Source: Toxotes chatareus
Taxonomy: Eukaryota > Chordata > Actinopteri > Toxotidae
Assembly: GCA_016801885.1 (NCBI GenBank)
Contig: CM028886.1
Coordinates: 4,942,592-5,006,591 of the forward strand
Reading direction: 5' to 3'
Length of the DNA: 64,000 nt
Shown piece after piece: positions 46,578 to 60,284 of the stretch. Under the pieces are notes generated by a model. It ran no database searches and was not told the DNA's origin. It saw only the letters and a list, made by a program, of their open reading frames with translations. Both the position numbers and the translations under genes were made by a program. The number at the start of each line of letters is the position of its first letter. Within the stretch, counting starts at the first letter, position 1.

Positions 46578-49500
46578 ATGTCATAAAAACGTCATAGTAT
46601 AGTAAGGCGTCAAAAATGCCAAAAAAAGTCAAAAAAATTTTTGACCTCAAAATGTCATAAAAAACGTCATAGTATAGTATGGCGTTTTTTTCGGGTAAAA
46701 AAAGTCAAAAAAATTTTTGACCTCAAAATGTCATAAAAAACGTCATAATCGGCCAAAAAAAGTCAAAAATTTTTTTACCTCAAAATGTCATAAAAAACGT
46801 CATAGTATAGTATGGCGTTTTTTTCGGGCAAAAAAAGTCAAAAAAATTTTTGACCTCAAAATGTCATAAAAAATGTCATAGTATAGTAAGGCGTCAAAAA
46901 TGGAAAAAAAAGTCAAAAAATTTTTTACCTCAAAATGTCATAAAAAACGTCATAGTATAGTAAGGCATTTTTTTCGGGCAAAAAAAGTCAAAAAAATTTT
47001 TTGACCTCAAAATGTCATAAAAAATGTCATAGTATAGTATATGTCAAAATGGAAAAAAAGTCAAAAATTTTTTTTACCTCAAAATGTCATAAAAAACGTC
47101 ATAGTATAGTATGGCATCAAAATCGCCAAAAAAAGTCAAAAATGTTTTTTACCTCAAAATGTCATAAAAAACGTCATAGTATAGTATGGCGTTTTTTTGC
47201 AAAAAAAAGTCAAAAATTTTTTTACCTCAAAATGTCATAAAAAACGTCATAGTATAGTATGGCGTTTTTTCGGCCAAAAAAGTCAAAAATTTTTTGACCT
47301 CAAAATGTAATAAAAGCGTCATATAGCATAGTAAGGCATCAAAAAAATGCCAATAAAAGTCAAAAAAAATTTTTTGACCTCAAAATGTCATAAAAAAATC
47401 ATAGTATAGTATAGCGCGTTTTTTCGGACAAAAAAAGTCACATTTTTTTTTTTACCTCAAAATGTCATAAAAAACGCGTCATAGTATAGTAGGGCGTTTT
47501 TTTAGGGGAAAAAAAGTCAAAAAATTTTTTGACCTCAAAATGTTATAAAAAACATCATAGTATAGTATGGCGTTTTTTTTTGGCAAAAAAAGTCAAAATT
47601 TTTTTTGACCTCAAAATGTCATAAAAAACGTCATAGTAGTAGTATGGCGTTTTTTTCCAAAAAAGTCAAAAAATTTTTACCTCAAAATGTCATAAAAAAA
47701 CGCGTCATAGTATAGTAAGGCATCAAAATCGGACAAAAAGTCAAAAAATTTTTACCTCAAAATGTCATAAAAAAAACGTCATAGTATAGTATATGCGTTT
47801 TTTCGGGCAAAAAAGTCAAAAAATTTTTTGACCTCAAAATGTCATAAAAAAACGTCATAGTATAGTATGGCGTTTTTTTGCCAAAAAAAAGTCAAAAAAT
47901 TTTTTGACCTCAAAATGTCATGAAAACGTCATAGTATAGTATAGGCGCGTTTTTTCGGCAAAAAAGTCAAAAAATTTTTTTTTTACCTCAAAATGTCATA
48001 AAAAACGCGTCATAGTATAGTAAGGCATCAAAAAAAAAACATCCAATAAAAGACAAAAAAAAAAAAGTTTGACCTCAAAATGTCATAAAAAAGGTCATAG
48101 TATAGTATGGCGTCAAAATCGGACAAAAAAAGTCACATTTTTTTTTTTTACCTCAAAATGTCATAAAAACGTCATAGTATAGTAGGGCATCAAAATCAAA
48201 ATGAAAAAAAAAGTCAAAAAATTTTTTTTACCTCAAAATGTCATAAAAACATCATAGTATAGTATGGCGTTTTTTTCAGGGCAAAAGTCAAAAATTTTTT
48301 TACCTCAAAATGTCATAAAAAACGTCATAGTATAGTAAGGCATCAAAATCGGACAAAAAAAAAGTCAGAAAATTTTTTTTTCTCAAAATGTCATAAAAAA
48401 CGTCATAGTATAGTATAGTACGGCGTTTTTTTTCAGGCAAAAAGTCACCTATTTTTTTACCTCAAAATGTCATAAAAAACGTCATAGTATAGTATGGCAT
48501 AAAATTCGGGACAAAAAAGTCAAAAATTTTTTTGACCTCAAAATGTAATAGTATAGTAGTATGGCGTTTTTTTGGGAAAAAAAAGTCAAAAAATTTTTTG
48601 ACCTCAAAATGTCATAAAAAACGTCATAGTATAGTAGGGCTGCGTTCAAATTTTTTACCTCAAAATGTCAAAAAAAAAGTCATACTATTTTTTTTTACCT
48701 CAAAATGTCATAAAAAACGTCATAGTATAGTATGGTGTTTTTTTCAGGCAAAACAAGTCAAATTTATTTTGACCTCAAAATGTCATAAAAAACATCATAT
48801 TATAGTATGGCGTTTTTTTCAGGCAAAAAAAGTCAAAAAACTTTTTTTTTTTACCTCAAAATGTCATAAAAAACGTCATAGTATAGTAGTAGGCATTTTT
48901 GATCGGACAAAAAAAAAAAACATTTTTTTGACCTCAAAATGTCATAAAAACATCATAGTATAGTATGGCGTTTTTTTCAGGGAAAACAAGTCAAAAAATT
49001 TTTTGACCTCAAAATGTCATAAAAAACGTCATAGTATAGTAAGGCGTTCAAATTTTTTTTTTACCTCAATATGTCATAAAAAACGTCATAGTATAGCATG
49101 GCGTTTTTTTCTGGCAAAACAAGTCAAAAAAATTTTTTACCTCAAAATTTCATAAAAACATCATAAGATAGTATGGCGTTTTTTTCGGGCAAAAAAAGTC
49201 AAAAAATTTTTTGACCTCAAAATGTCATAAAAAACATCATAATCGGCCAAAAAAAGTCAAAAAATTTTTTTACCTCAAAATGTCATAAAAAACGTCATAG
49301 TATAGTAGGGCATAAAAATCGGACAAAAAAAGTCAAAAAAATTTTTGACCTCAAAATGTCATAAAAAACGTCATAGTATAGTATGGCGTTTTTTTCGGGG
49401 AAAACAAGTCAAAATTTTTTTGACCTCAAAATGTCATAAAAAACGTCATAGTATAGTAGGGCGTTTTTTTCGGGCAAAAAAAGTCAAAAAATTTTTTGCC

Positions 49501-52500
49501 CTCAAAATGTCATAAAAAACGTCATAGTATAGTATGGCGTTTTTTTCGGGGAAAACAAGTCAAAAAATTTTTGACCTCAAAATGTCATAAAAAACTTCAT
49601 TTTATAGTATGGCGTTTTTTTCTGGCAAAACAAGTCAAAAAATTTTTTTTACCTCAAAATGTTATAAAAACATCATAAGATAGTATGGCGTTTTTTTCGG
49701 GCAAAAAAAGTCAAAAAATTTTTTTACCTCAAAATGTCTTAAAAAACGTCATAGTATAGTAAGGCGTCAAAAAATTAAAAAAAAAAGTCAAAAAATTTTT
49801 GACCTCAAAATGTCATAAAAAACGTCATAGTATAGTATGGCATTTTCGAAAAAAAGTCAACATTTTATTTGACCTCAAAAAAAAACATAGTATAGTATGG
49901 CGCAAAAAAAAGTCAAAAAATTTTTGACCTCAAAATGTCATAAAAAACGTATAGTATAGTATGGCGTTTTTTTTTTCGAGAAAAAAAGTCAAAAATTTTT
50001 GACCTCAAAATGTCATAAAAAATGTCACAGTATAGTATGGCGTCAAATTTCGGGCAAAAAAGTCAAAAATTTTTTGACCTCAAAATGTCATAAAAACGTC
50101 ATAGTATAGTATGGCGTTTTTTTCGGCAAAAAAAGTCAAAAAATTTTTTGACCTCAAAATGTCATAAAAAAACGTCATAGTATAGTAAAGCGTCAAATTC
50201 GACAAAAAAGTCAAAAAATTCTTTTGACCTCAAAATGTCATAAAAAACGTCATAGTATAGTATGGCGTTTTTTTTTGGGAAAAAAAGTCAAAAATTTTTT
50301 GACCTCAAAATGTCATAAAAAACGTCATAGTATAGTAAGGCGTCAAAATCGGACAAAAAAAGTCAAAAAATTTTTTTACCTCAAAATGTCATAAAAAACG
50401 TCATAGTATAGTATTGCGTTTTTTTCGGGTAAAAAAAGTCAAAAATTTTTTTGACCTCAAAATGTCAGAAAAAACATCATAGTATAGTATGGCGTTTTTT
50501 TTTCAGGGAAAACAAGTCAAAAAATTTTTTGACCTCAAAATGTCATAAAAACGTCATAGTATAGTATAGTAAAAAAAAGTCAAAAATTTTTTTGACCTCA
50601 AAATGTCATAAAAAACGTCATAGTATAGTATGGCGTTTTTTTCTGGCAAAACAAGTCAAAAAAATTTTTTACCTCAAAATTTCATAAAAACATCATAAGC
50701 TAGTATGGCGTTTTTTTCGGGCAAAAAAAGTCAAACATTTTTTTGACCTCAAAATGTCTTAAAAAACGTCATAACATAGTAAGGCGTCAAAAAATTTAAA
50801 AAAAAGTCAAAAAAATTTTTGACCTCAAAATGTCATAAAAAACGTCATAGTATAGTAAGGCATCAAAATCGGACAAAAAAGTCAAAAATTTTTTACCTCA
50901 AAATGTCATAAAAAAACGTCATAGTATAGTAGTATGCGTTTTTTTGAAAATAAAAAAGTCAAAAATTTTTTGACCTCAAAATGTCATAGTATATAGTATA
51001 GTATGGCGTTTTTTTTCGGGCAAAAAAAAGTCAAAAATTTTTGACCTCAAAATGTCATAAAAAACGTCATAGTATAGTATGGTGTTTTTTTAGAAAAAAA
51101 GTCAAAATTTTTTTGACCTCAAAATGTCATAAAAAACCGTCATAGTATAGTAAGGCGTCAAAAAATGCAAAAAAAGTCAAAAAATGTTTTGACCTCAAAA
51201 TGTCATAAAAAACGTCATAGTATAGTATAGGCGTTTTTTTCGGAAAAAAAAGTCAAAAATTTTTTTGACCTCAAAATGTCATGAAAAACGTCATAGTATA
51301 GTAAGGCGTCAAAATCGGCCAAAAAAAGTCAAAAAATTTTTTGACCTCAAAATGTCATAAAAAGCGTCATAGCATAGTAAGGCATCAAAAAAAATGCCAA
51401 TAAAAGACAAAAAAATTTTTGACCTCAAAATGTCATGAAAAAGGTCATAGTATAGTAAGGCGTTTTTCGGGCAAAAAAAGTCAAATTTTTTTTTTACCTC
51501 AAAATGTCATAAAAAACGTCATAGTATAGTAGGGCGTTTTTTTCGGGGAAAAAAAGTCAAAAAAATTTTTGACCTCAAAATGTTATAAAAAACATCATAG
51601 TATAGTATGGCGTTTTTTTTGGGCAAAAAAAGTCAAAAAATTTTTTTACCTCAAAATGTCATAAAAAAACGTCATAGTATAGTAAGGCATCAAAATCGGA
51701 CAAAAAAGTCAGAAAATTTTTTTACCTCAAAATGTCATAAAAAACGTCATAGTATAGTAGGGCGTTTTTTTTTACCTCAAAATGTCATAAAAAACGCAAA
51801 AAAAGTCAAAAATTTTTTTTACCTCAAAATGTCATAAAAAACGTCATAGTATAGTATGGCATCAAATTTTTTCGGGCAAAAAAAAAAATTTTTTGACCTC
51901 AAAATGTCATAAAAAACATCATAGTATAGTATGGCGTTTTTTTCAGGCAAAAAAGTCAAAAAATTTTTGACCTCAAAATGTCATAAAAAACGTCATAGTA
52001 TAGTATAGGCGTTTTTTTCTGGCAAAAAAGTCAAAAAATTTTTTTTGACCTCAAAATGTCATAAAAAACGTCATAGTATAGTATGGCGTTTTTTTCAGGA
52101 AAAAAAAGTCAAAAAATTTTTTGACCTCAAAATGTCATAAAAAACATCATATTATAGTATGGCAAAAAATCAAAAGTCAACAAAAATTTTTTTTACCTCA
52201 AAATGTCATAAAAACGTCATAGTATAGTAGGGCATTTTTTCGGACAAAAAAAGTCAACAAACCTCAAAATGTCATCAAAAATAGTATAGTATGGCGTTTT
52301 TTTTCACCTCAAAATGTCATAAAACCTCAAAATGTCATAGTATAGTATGGCGCATAGTATAGTAAAAAAGTCAAAAATTTTTTTTACCTCAAAATGTCAT
52401 AAAAAAAACGTCATAGTATAGTATGGCGTTTTTTTTTTACAGACAAAAAAGTCAAAAAATTTTTTTGACCTCAAAATGTCATAAAAAACGTCATAGTATA

Positions 52501-55500
52501 GTAGTAAAAGTCAAAAATTTTTTGACCTCAAATGTCATAAAAAAATCGGAAAAAAAGTCAAAAAAAAATTTTTACCTCAAAATGTCATAAAAAAAATCAT
52601 AGTATAGTAAACATCAAAATCGGACAAAAAAAAGTCAAAAAAAAAAGTTTACCTCAAAATGTCATAAAAAACGTCATAGTATAGTATGGCATTTTTTTCG
52701 GAAAAAAAGTCAAAAAATTTTGACCTCAAAATGTCATAAAAAACGTCATAGTATAGTATGGCGTTTTTTTCGAAAAAAGTCAAAAAATTTTTTACCTCAA
52801 AATGTCATAAAAAACGTCATAGTATAGTATGGCGTTTTTTCAAAAAAAAAAGTCAAAAAAATTTTTTGACCTCAAAAAAAGTCATAAAAACGTCATAGTA
52901 TAGTACCGTTTTTTCAAAATGTCAGTCAAAAAATTTTTTGACCTCAAAATGTCATAAAAACGCATAGTATAGTATGGCGTTTTTTTTCGGCAAAAAAAGT
53001 CAAAAAATTTTTACCTCAAAATGTCATAAAAAACGTCATAGTATAGTAAGGCGTCAAAAATTAAAAAAAAAGTCAAAAAATTTTTTTACCTCAAAATGTC
53101 ATAAAAACGTCATAAAATAGTATGGCATCAAAATCGTACAAAAAAGTCAAAAAAATTTTTGACCTCAAAATGTCATAAAAAACGTCATAGTATAGTATTT
53201 TTCATCAAAATTCGGACAAAAAAAAGTCAAAAAATTTTTTACCTCAAAATGTCATAAAAAAATGTCATAGTATAGTATAGTATTTTCGGGCAAAAAAGTC
53301 AAAAAAAAAAAAAATGTCAAAAAATTTTAGTATATGCTTCCCTCAAAATGTCATAAAAAACCTCAAAATGTCATAAAAAACATAGTATAGTATGGCGTTT
53401 TTTTCGGCAAAAAAGTCAAAAATTTTTTTGACCTCAAAATGTCATAAAAAACGTCATAGTATAGTATGGCGTTTTTTTCAGGCAAAACAAGTCAAAAATT
53501 TTTTTGACCTCAAAATGTCATAAAAAACATCATATAGTATAGTATGGCGTTTTTCGGACAAAAAAGTCAAAAAAAGTTTTTTTGACCTCAAAATGTCATA
53601 AAAACATCATAGTATAGTATGGCGTTTTTTTCAGGCAAAAAAAAGTCAAAAATTTTTGACCTCAAAATGTCTTAAAAAACGTCATAGTATAGTAAGGCGT
53701 CAAAAAATTAAAAAAAAAAGTCAAAAATATTTTTGACCTCAAAATGTCATAAAAAACGTCATAGTATAGTAAGGCATCAAAATCGTACAAAAAAAGTCAA
53801 AAAAAATTTTGACCTCAAAATGTCATAAAAAACGTCATAGTATAGTATGGCGTTTTTTTCGGAGAAAAAAAGTCAAAAAAATTTTTGACCTCAAAATGTC
53901 ATAAAAAACGTCATAGTATAGTATGGCGTTTTTCTCGGGCAAAAAAGTCAAAAAATTTTTTGACCTCAAAATGTCATAAAAAACGTCATAGTATAGTATG
54001 CGTCAAAAAATTTTTTCAAAATGTCAAAAAAGTCAAAAATTTTTTTGACCTCAAAATGTCATAAAAAATGTCATCATAGTATAGTATGGCGTTTTTTTCA
54101 AAAGTCAAAAAATTTTTTGACCTCAAAATGTCATAAAAAAACGTCATAGTATATAGTATGGCAAAAAAAAAGTCAAAAATTTTTGACCTCAAAATGTCAT
54201 AAAAAACGTCATAGTATAGTATGGCGTCAAAAATTTAAAAAAAAGTCAAAAAATTTTGACCTCAAAATGTCATAAAAAACGCGTCATAGTATAGTAAAGG
54301 CATCAAAATCGGGACAAAAAAGTCAAAAAAATTTTTGACCTCAAAATGTCATAAAAAACGTCATAGTATAGTATGGCGTTTTTTTTGGGAAAAAAAAGTC
54401 AAAAAAATTTTTGACCTCAAAATGTCATAAAAAACGTCATAGTATAGTATGGCGTTTTTCAAAAAAAAAGTCAAAAAATTTTTGACCTCAAAATGTCATA
54501 AAAAACGTCATAGTATAGTATGGCGTTTTTTTTGACCTCAAAATGTCATAAAAAAAAAAGTATTTTTTTTCTCAAAATGTCATAATGTCAAAAAAACGTC
54601 ATAGTATAGTATGGCGTTTTTTTCGGACAAAAAAGTCAAAAAATTTTTTTGACCTCAAAATGTCATAAAAAAAACGTCATAGTATAGTATGGCGTTTTTT
54701 TTCGGGCAAAAAAAGTCAAAAAAATTTTTTGACCTCAAAATGTCATAAAAAACGTCATAGTATAGTATGCGTCAAAAATTTCAAAAAAAAAGTCAAAATT
54801 TTTTTGACCTCAAAATGTCATAAAAAAATGTCATAGTATAGTATATGGCGTTTTTTTTTCGAACAAAAAAGTCAAAAATTTTTGACCTCAAAATGTCATA
54901 AAAAACATCATAATAGTAGTAAAAAAAAAAAAAAAAAAGTTTTTTACCCTCAAAATGTCATAAAAAAACGTCATAGTATAGTAGGCATAAAAATCGGACA
55001 AAAAAAAAGTCAAAAAAAAATTTTTGACCTCAAAATGTCATAAAAAAAACGTCGTCATAGTATAGTATAGCGTTTTTTTCGGGCAAAAAAGTCAAAAAAT
55101 TTTTTTTTGACCTCAAAATGTCATAAAAAACGTCATAGTATAGTATGGCGTTTTTTTGGGAAAAAAAGTCAAAATTTTTTTGACCTCAAAATGTCATAAA
55201 AAACGTCATAGTATAGTATGGCGTTTTTTTCGGCAAAAAAAGTCAAAAAAATTTTTGACCTCAAAATGTCATAAAAAACGTCATAGTATAGTAAGGCGTC
55301 AAAATCGGACAAAAAAGTCAAAAAAATTTTTACCTCAAAATGTCATAAAAAAACGTCATAGTATAGTATTGCGTTTTTTTCGGGCAAAAAGTCAAAAATT
55401 TTTTGACCTCAAAATGTCATAAAAAACATCATAGTATAGTATGGCGTTTTTTTTTTCAAAATGCCAAAAAGTCAAAAATTTTTTTTGACCTCAAAATGTC

Positions 55501-58500
55501 ATAAAAACATCATAGTATAGTAAGGCGTTCAAAAAAGTCAAAAATTTTTGACCTCAAAATGTCATAAAAAAACGTCATAGTATAGTATAGGCGTTTTTTC
55601 TGCAAAAAAAGTCAAAAAATTTTTTACCTCAAAATGTCATAAAAACATCATAGTATAGTATAGTATAGCGTTTTTTTTTTTTGACCTCAAAAAAAAAAGT
55701 CAAACATTTTTTTGACCTCAAAATGTCTTAAAAAACGTCATAACATAGTAAGGCGTCAAAAAATTTAAAAAAAAGTCAAAAAAATTTTTGACCTCAAAAT
55801 GTCATAAAAAAACGTCATAGTATAGTAAGGCATCAAAATCGGACAAAAAAAGTCAAAAAAATTTTTTACCTCAAAATGTCATAAAAAACGTCATAGTATA
55901 GTATTGCGTTTTTTTCGGGTAAAAAAAGTCAAAAATTTTTTGACCTCAAAATGTCATAAAAAAACGTATAGTATAGTAAAAGCGTTTTTTCAAAAAAAAA
56001 AAAAAATTTTTGACCTCAAAATGTCATAAAAAACGTCATAGTATAGTATGGCGTTTTTTCGAAAAAAAAAAAAAAAAAATTTTTTGACCTCAAAATGTCA
56101 TAAAAACGTCATAGTATAGTATAGGCATATAAAAAGTCAAAAAAAATTTTTTTGACCTCAAAATGTCATAAAAAACGTCATAGTATAGTATGTCAAAAAA
56201 TTTTTTCAAAATGTCATAAAAAACGTCATAATAGTATGGCGTCAAAAAGTCAAAAAATTTTTGAGTATAAAAACGCATAGTATAGCGTCAAAAAATGTCA
56301 AAAATTGAGTAAAAATAGTCAAAAAAAAGTTTTTGACAAAAAAAAAGTCAAAAAAGTTTTTTGACCTCAAAATGTCATAAAAAAACGTCATAGTATAGTA
56401 TGGCGTTTTTTTTTTTCGGGCAAAAAAAGTCAAAAATTTTTTGACCTCAAAATGTCATAAAAAACGTCATAGTATAGTATAGGCGTTTTTTCGGGCAAAA
56501 AAGTCAAAAAATTTTTTACCTCAAAATGTCATAAAAAACGTCATAGTATAGTATGGCGTTTTTCGGCAAAAAAGTCAAAAAAATTTTTTACCTCAAAATG
56601 TCATAAAAAACGTCATAGTATAGTATGGCGTCAAAAAAACCTCAAAATGTCATGGGAAAAAAAGTCAAAAAATTTTTGACCTCAAAATGTCATAAAAAAT
56701 AGTATAGTATGGCATAGTATAGTATAGGCGTTTTTTTTCAAATGCCAAAAAGTCAAAATTTTTTTGACCTCAAAATGTCATAAAAAACGTCATAGTATAG
56801 TATGGCGTTTTTTTTCGGCAAAAAGTCAAAAATTTTTTGACCTCAAAATCAAAAAAATCATAAAAAAAAAGGCGTCATAGTATAGTAAAAGGCGTCAAAA
56901 ATTTTTACAAAAAAACGTCAAAAAAACTTTTTTACCTCAAAATGTCATAAAAAACGTCATAGTATAGTAGTATGGCGTTTTTTTGCCAAAAAAAGTCAAA
57001 AAATTTTTGACCTCAAAATGTCATAAAAAACGTCATAGTATAGTATAGGCGTTTTTTTCAGGCAAAAAAGTCAAAATTTTTTGACCTCAAAATGTCAAAA
57101 AAACGTCATAGTATAGTATGACCTTTTTTCGGAAAAATCAAAAATTTTTGACCTCAAAATGTCATAAAAAACGTCATAGTATAGTAAGGCGTCAAAATCG
57201 GACAAAAAAAGTCAAAAAATTTTTACCTCAAAATGTCATAAAAAACGTCATAGTATAGTATGGCGTTTTTTTCAAGCAAAAAAAGTCAACTTTTTTTGTT
57301 ACCTCAAAATGTCATAAAAAACGTCATAGTATAGTAAGGCGTCAAAAATGCCAAAAAAAGTCAAAAAATTTTTGACCTCAAAATGTCATAAAAAACGTCA
57401 TAGTATAGTATAGGCGTCAAAATCGCCAAAAAAGTCAAAAAATTTTGACCTCAAAATGTCATAAAAAACGTCATAGTATAGTAAGGCGTCAAAATCGGAC
57501 AAAAAAAAAAAAGTCAAAAAATTTTTTGACCTCAAAATGTCATAAAAACGTCATAGTATAGTATAGTATGGCGTCAAAATGCCAAAAAAGTCAAAACATT
57601 TTTTGACCTCAAAATGTCATAAAAAACGTCACAAAAAAGTCAAAAAATTTTTTTGACTTTTTTGTCATAAAAACGCCTTAGTACAGTATGGCGTCAAATC
57701 GGCCAAAAAAAAGTCAAAAAAAATTGACCTTTGACTTCATAAAAAATATCATAGTATAGTAAAGCGTCAAAATCGCCAAAAAAAGTCAAAAAATTTTTTG
57801 ACCTCAAAATGTCATAAAAAACGTCATAGTATAGTATGGCGTTTTTTTCGGGCAAAAAAAGTCAAAAAACAATTTTTGACCTCAAATTGTCATAAAAAAC
57901 ATCATAATCGGCCAAAAAAAGTCAAAAATTTTTTTACCTCAAAATGTCATAAAAAACGTCATAGTATAGTAGGGCATAAAAATCGGACAAAAAAAGTCAA
58001 AAAAATTTTTGACCTCAAAATGTCATAAAAAACGTCATAGTATAGTATAGCGTTTTTTTCGGGCAAAAAAAGTCAAAAATTTTTTTGACCTCAAAATGTC
58101 ATAAAAAACGTCATAGTATAGTATGGCGTTTTTTTCGGGGAAAACAAGTCAAAATTTTTTTTACCTCAAAATGTCATAAAAAACATCATAGTATAGTATG
58201 GCGTTTTTTTCGGGCAAAAAAAGTCAAAAATTTTTTTGACCTCAAAATGTCATAAAAAACGTCATAGTATAGTAAGGCGTCAAAATCGGACAAAAAAAGT
58301 CAAAAAAATTTTTGACCTCAAAATGTCATAAAAACGTCATAGTATAGTATGCGCGTTTTTTTAGTAAAAAAAAGTCAACTTTTTTTTTACCTCAAAATGT
58401 CAAAAAAACGTCATAGTATTAAGGCGTCAAAAAATTTTTTGACCTCAAAATGTCATAAAAAACATCATAGTATAGTAAGGCGTCGTTTTTCGGAAAAAAA

Positions 58501-60157
58501 GTCAAAAAATTTTTACCTCAAAATGTCATAAAAAACGTCATAGTATAGTATAGTATAGTAGTTTTTCGAGCAAAAAGTCAACTTTTTTTTTTACCTCAAA
58601 ATGTCATAAAAAACGTCATAGTATAGTAAGGCGTCAAAAAATGCCAAAAAAAGTCAAAATTTTTTTTGACCTCAAAATGTCATAAAAAACGTCATAGCAT
58701 AGTATGGCGTTTTTTTCGGGCAAAAAAAGTCAAAAAATTTTTTGACCTCAAAATGTCATAAAAAACGTCATAGTATAGTAAGGCGTCAAAATCGGACAAA
58801 AAAAGTTAAAAAAAAATTTTTACCTCAAAATGTCATAAAAAACGTCATAGTATAGTATGGCGTTTTTTTCGGGCAAAAAAAGTCAACTTTTTTTTTACCT
58901 CAAAATGTCATAAAAAACGTCATAGTATAGTAAGGCGTCAAAAAATGCCAAAAAAAGTCAAAAAAATTTTTGACCTCAAAATGTCATGAAAAACATCATA
59001 GTATAGTATGGCGTTTTTTTCGGGCAAGAAAAGTCAAAAATTTTTTTGACCTCAAAATGTCATAAAAAAAACGTCATAGTATAGTATGGCGTTTTTTTCG
59101 GGCAAAAAATGTCAAAAAATTTTTTGACCTCAAAATGTCATAAAAAACGTCATAGTATAGTAAGGCGTCAAAATCGGACAAAAAAAGTCAAAAAATTTTT
59201 ACCTCAAAATGTCATAAAAAACGTCATAGTATAGTATGGCGTTTTTTTCAGGCAAAAAAAGTCAACTTTTTTTTTTACCTCAAAATGTCATAAAAAACGT
59301 CATAGTATAGTAAGGCGTCAAAAAATGCCAAAAAAAGTCAAAAAATTTTTTGACCTCAAAATGTCATGAAAAACATCATAGTATAGTAAGGCGTCAAAAT
59401 CGGCCAAAAAAAGTCAAAATTTTTTTTGACCTCAAAATGTCATAAAAAACGTCATAGTATAGTAAGGCGTCAAAAAATGCCAAAAAAGTCAAAAAATGTT
59501 TTGACCTCAAAATGTTATAAAAAACGTCATAGTATAGTAAGGCGTCAAAAAATGCCAAAAAAAGTCAAAACATTTTTTGACCTCAAAATGTCATGAAAAA
59601 CGTCATAGTATAGTAAGGCGTCAAAAAATGCCAAAAAAAGTCAAATTTATTTTTTGACTTTTTTTTTTCATAAAAAACGTCTTAGTACAGTAAGGCGTCA
59701 AAATCGGCCAAAAAAAGTCAAAAAAAAATTTTGACTTTTTTTTCATAAAAAATATCATAGTATAGTAAGGCGTCAAAATCGGCCAAAAAAAGTCAAAAAA
59801 TTTTTTGACCTCAAAATGTCATAAAAAACGTCATAGTATAGTAAGGCGTCAAAAAAAGTCAAAAAACAATTTTTGACCTCATAATGTCATAAAAAACATC
59901 ATAGTATAGTAAGGCGTCAAAATCGGCCAAAAAAGTCAAAATTTTTTTTGACCTCAAAATGTCATAAAAAACGTCATAGTATAGTAAGGCGTCAAAAAAT
60001 GTCAAAAAAAATTTTGACCTCAAAATGTCATAAAAAACGTCATAGTATAGTAAGGCGTCAAAATCGGCCAAAAAAAGTCAAAAAAATTTTTACCTCAAAA
60101 TGTCATGAAAAAACGTCATAGTATAGTATGATGTCAAAATATGCCAAAAAAAATACT
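46559..60157 (+). repeat. 13.6-kb AT-rich minisatellite array
   Basis: Tandem head-to-tail units of about 76-78 bp, roughly 175 copies by length. A unit contains CCTCAAAATGTCATAAAAAA, CGTCATAGTATAGTA, a variable part and GTCAAAAAATTTTTTGAC. The variable part comes as TGGCGTTTTTTTCGGGC or AGGCGTCAAAATCGGAC. The last block is a perfect 18-bp palindrome. Units vary by small indels in A and T runs, and some are deletion-marked. Stop-free frames across it (repeating TSKCHKKRHSIV) are a by-product of the repeat, not genes. It has no unique spacers and is not a CRISPR array. Confidence 0.97.
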
Positions 60158-60250
60158 TTGAGGCCATACTAAAGTATTACTTTTTTTGCCTATTTTGAAG
60201 CTTTACTATAGTATGATGTTTTTTTGACCATTTTAGGCCATACTGAAGTA
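60157..60250 (-). repeat. Right inverted end of the satellite
   Basis: 60157-60175 is the exact reverse complement of the left end. 60203-60250 is a second, slightly diverged inverted copy of the whole left edge (its complement reads TACTTCAGTATGGCCTAAAA, then ATCATACTATAGTAA). The array thus turns around at this end. Confidence 0.8.
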
Positions 60251-60284
60251 AAATCAAAGTGGTACAGCTAACGGTTACCCATAG

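Noticed and set aside
46559..60157. Long open frames in the satellite (repeating TSKCHKKRHSIVWRFF-type peptides on both strands)
   Set aside because: They follow the repeat unit, change frame at every unit-length change, lack start context and domains, and are expected from an AT-rich tandem repeat.
46559..60157. CRISPR-like array
   Set aside because: The whole 76-bp unit repeats, there are no unique spacers, and the host is clearly eukaryotic.
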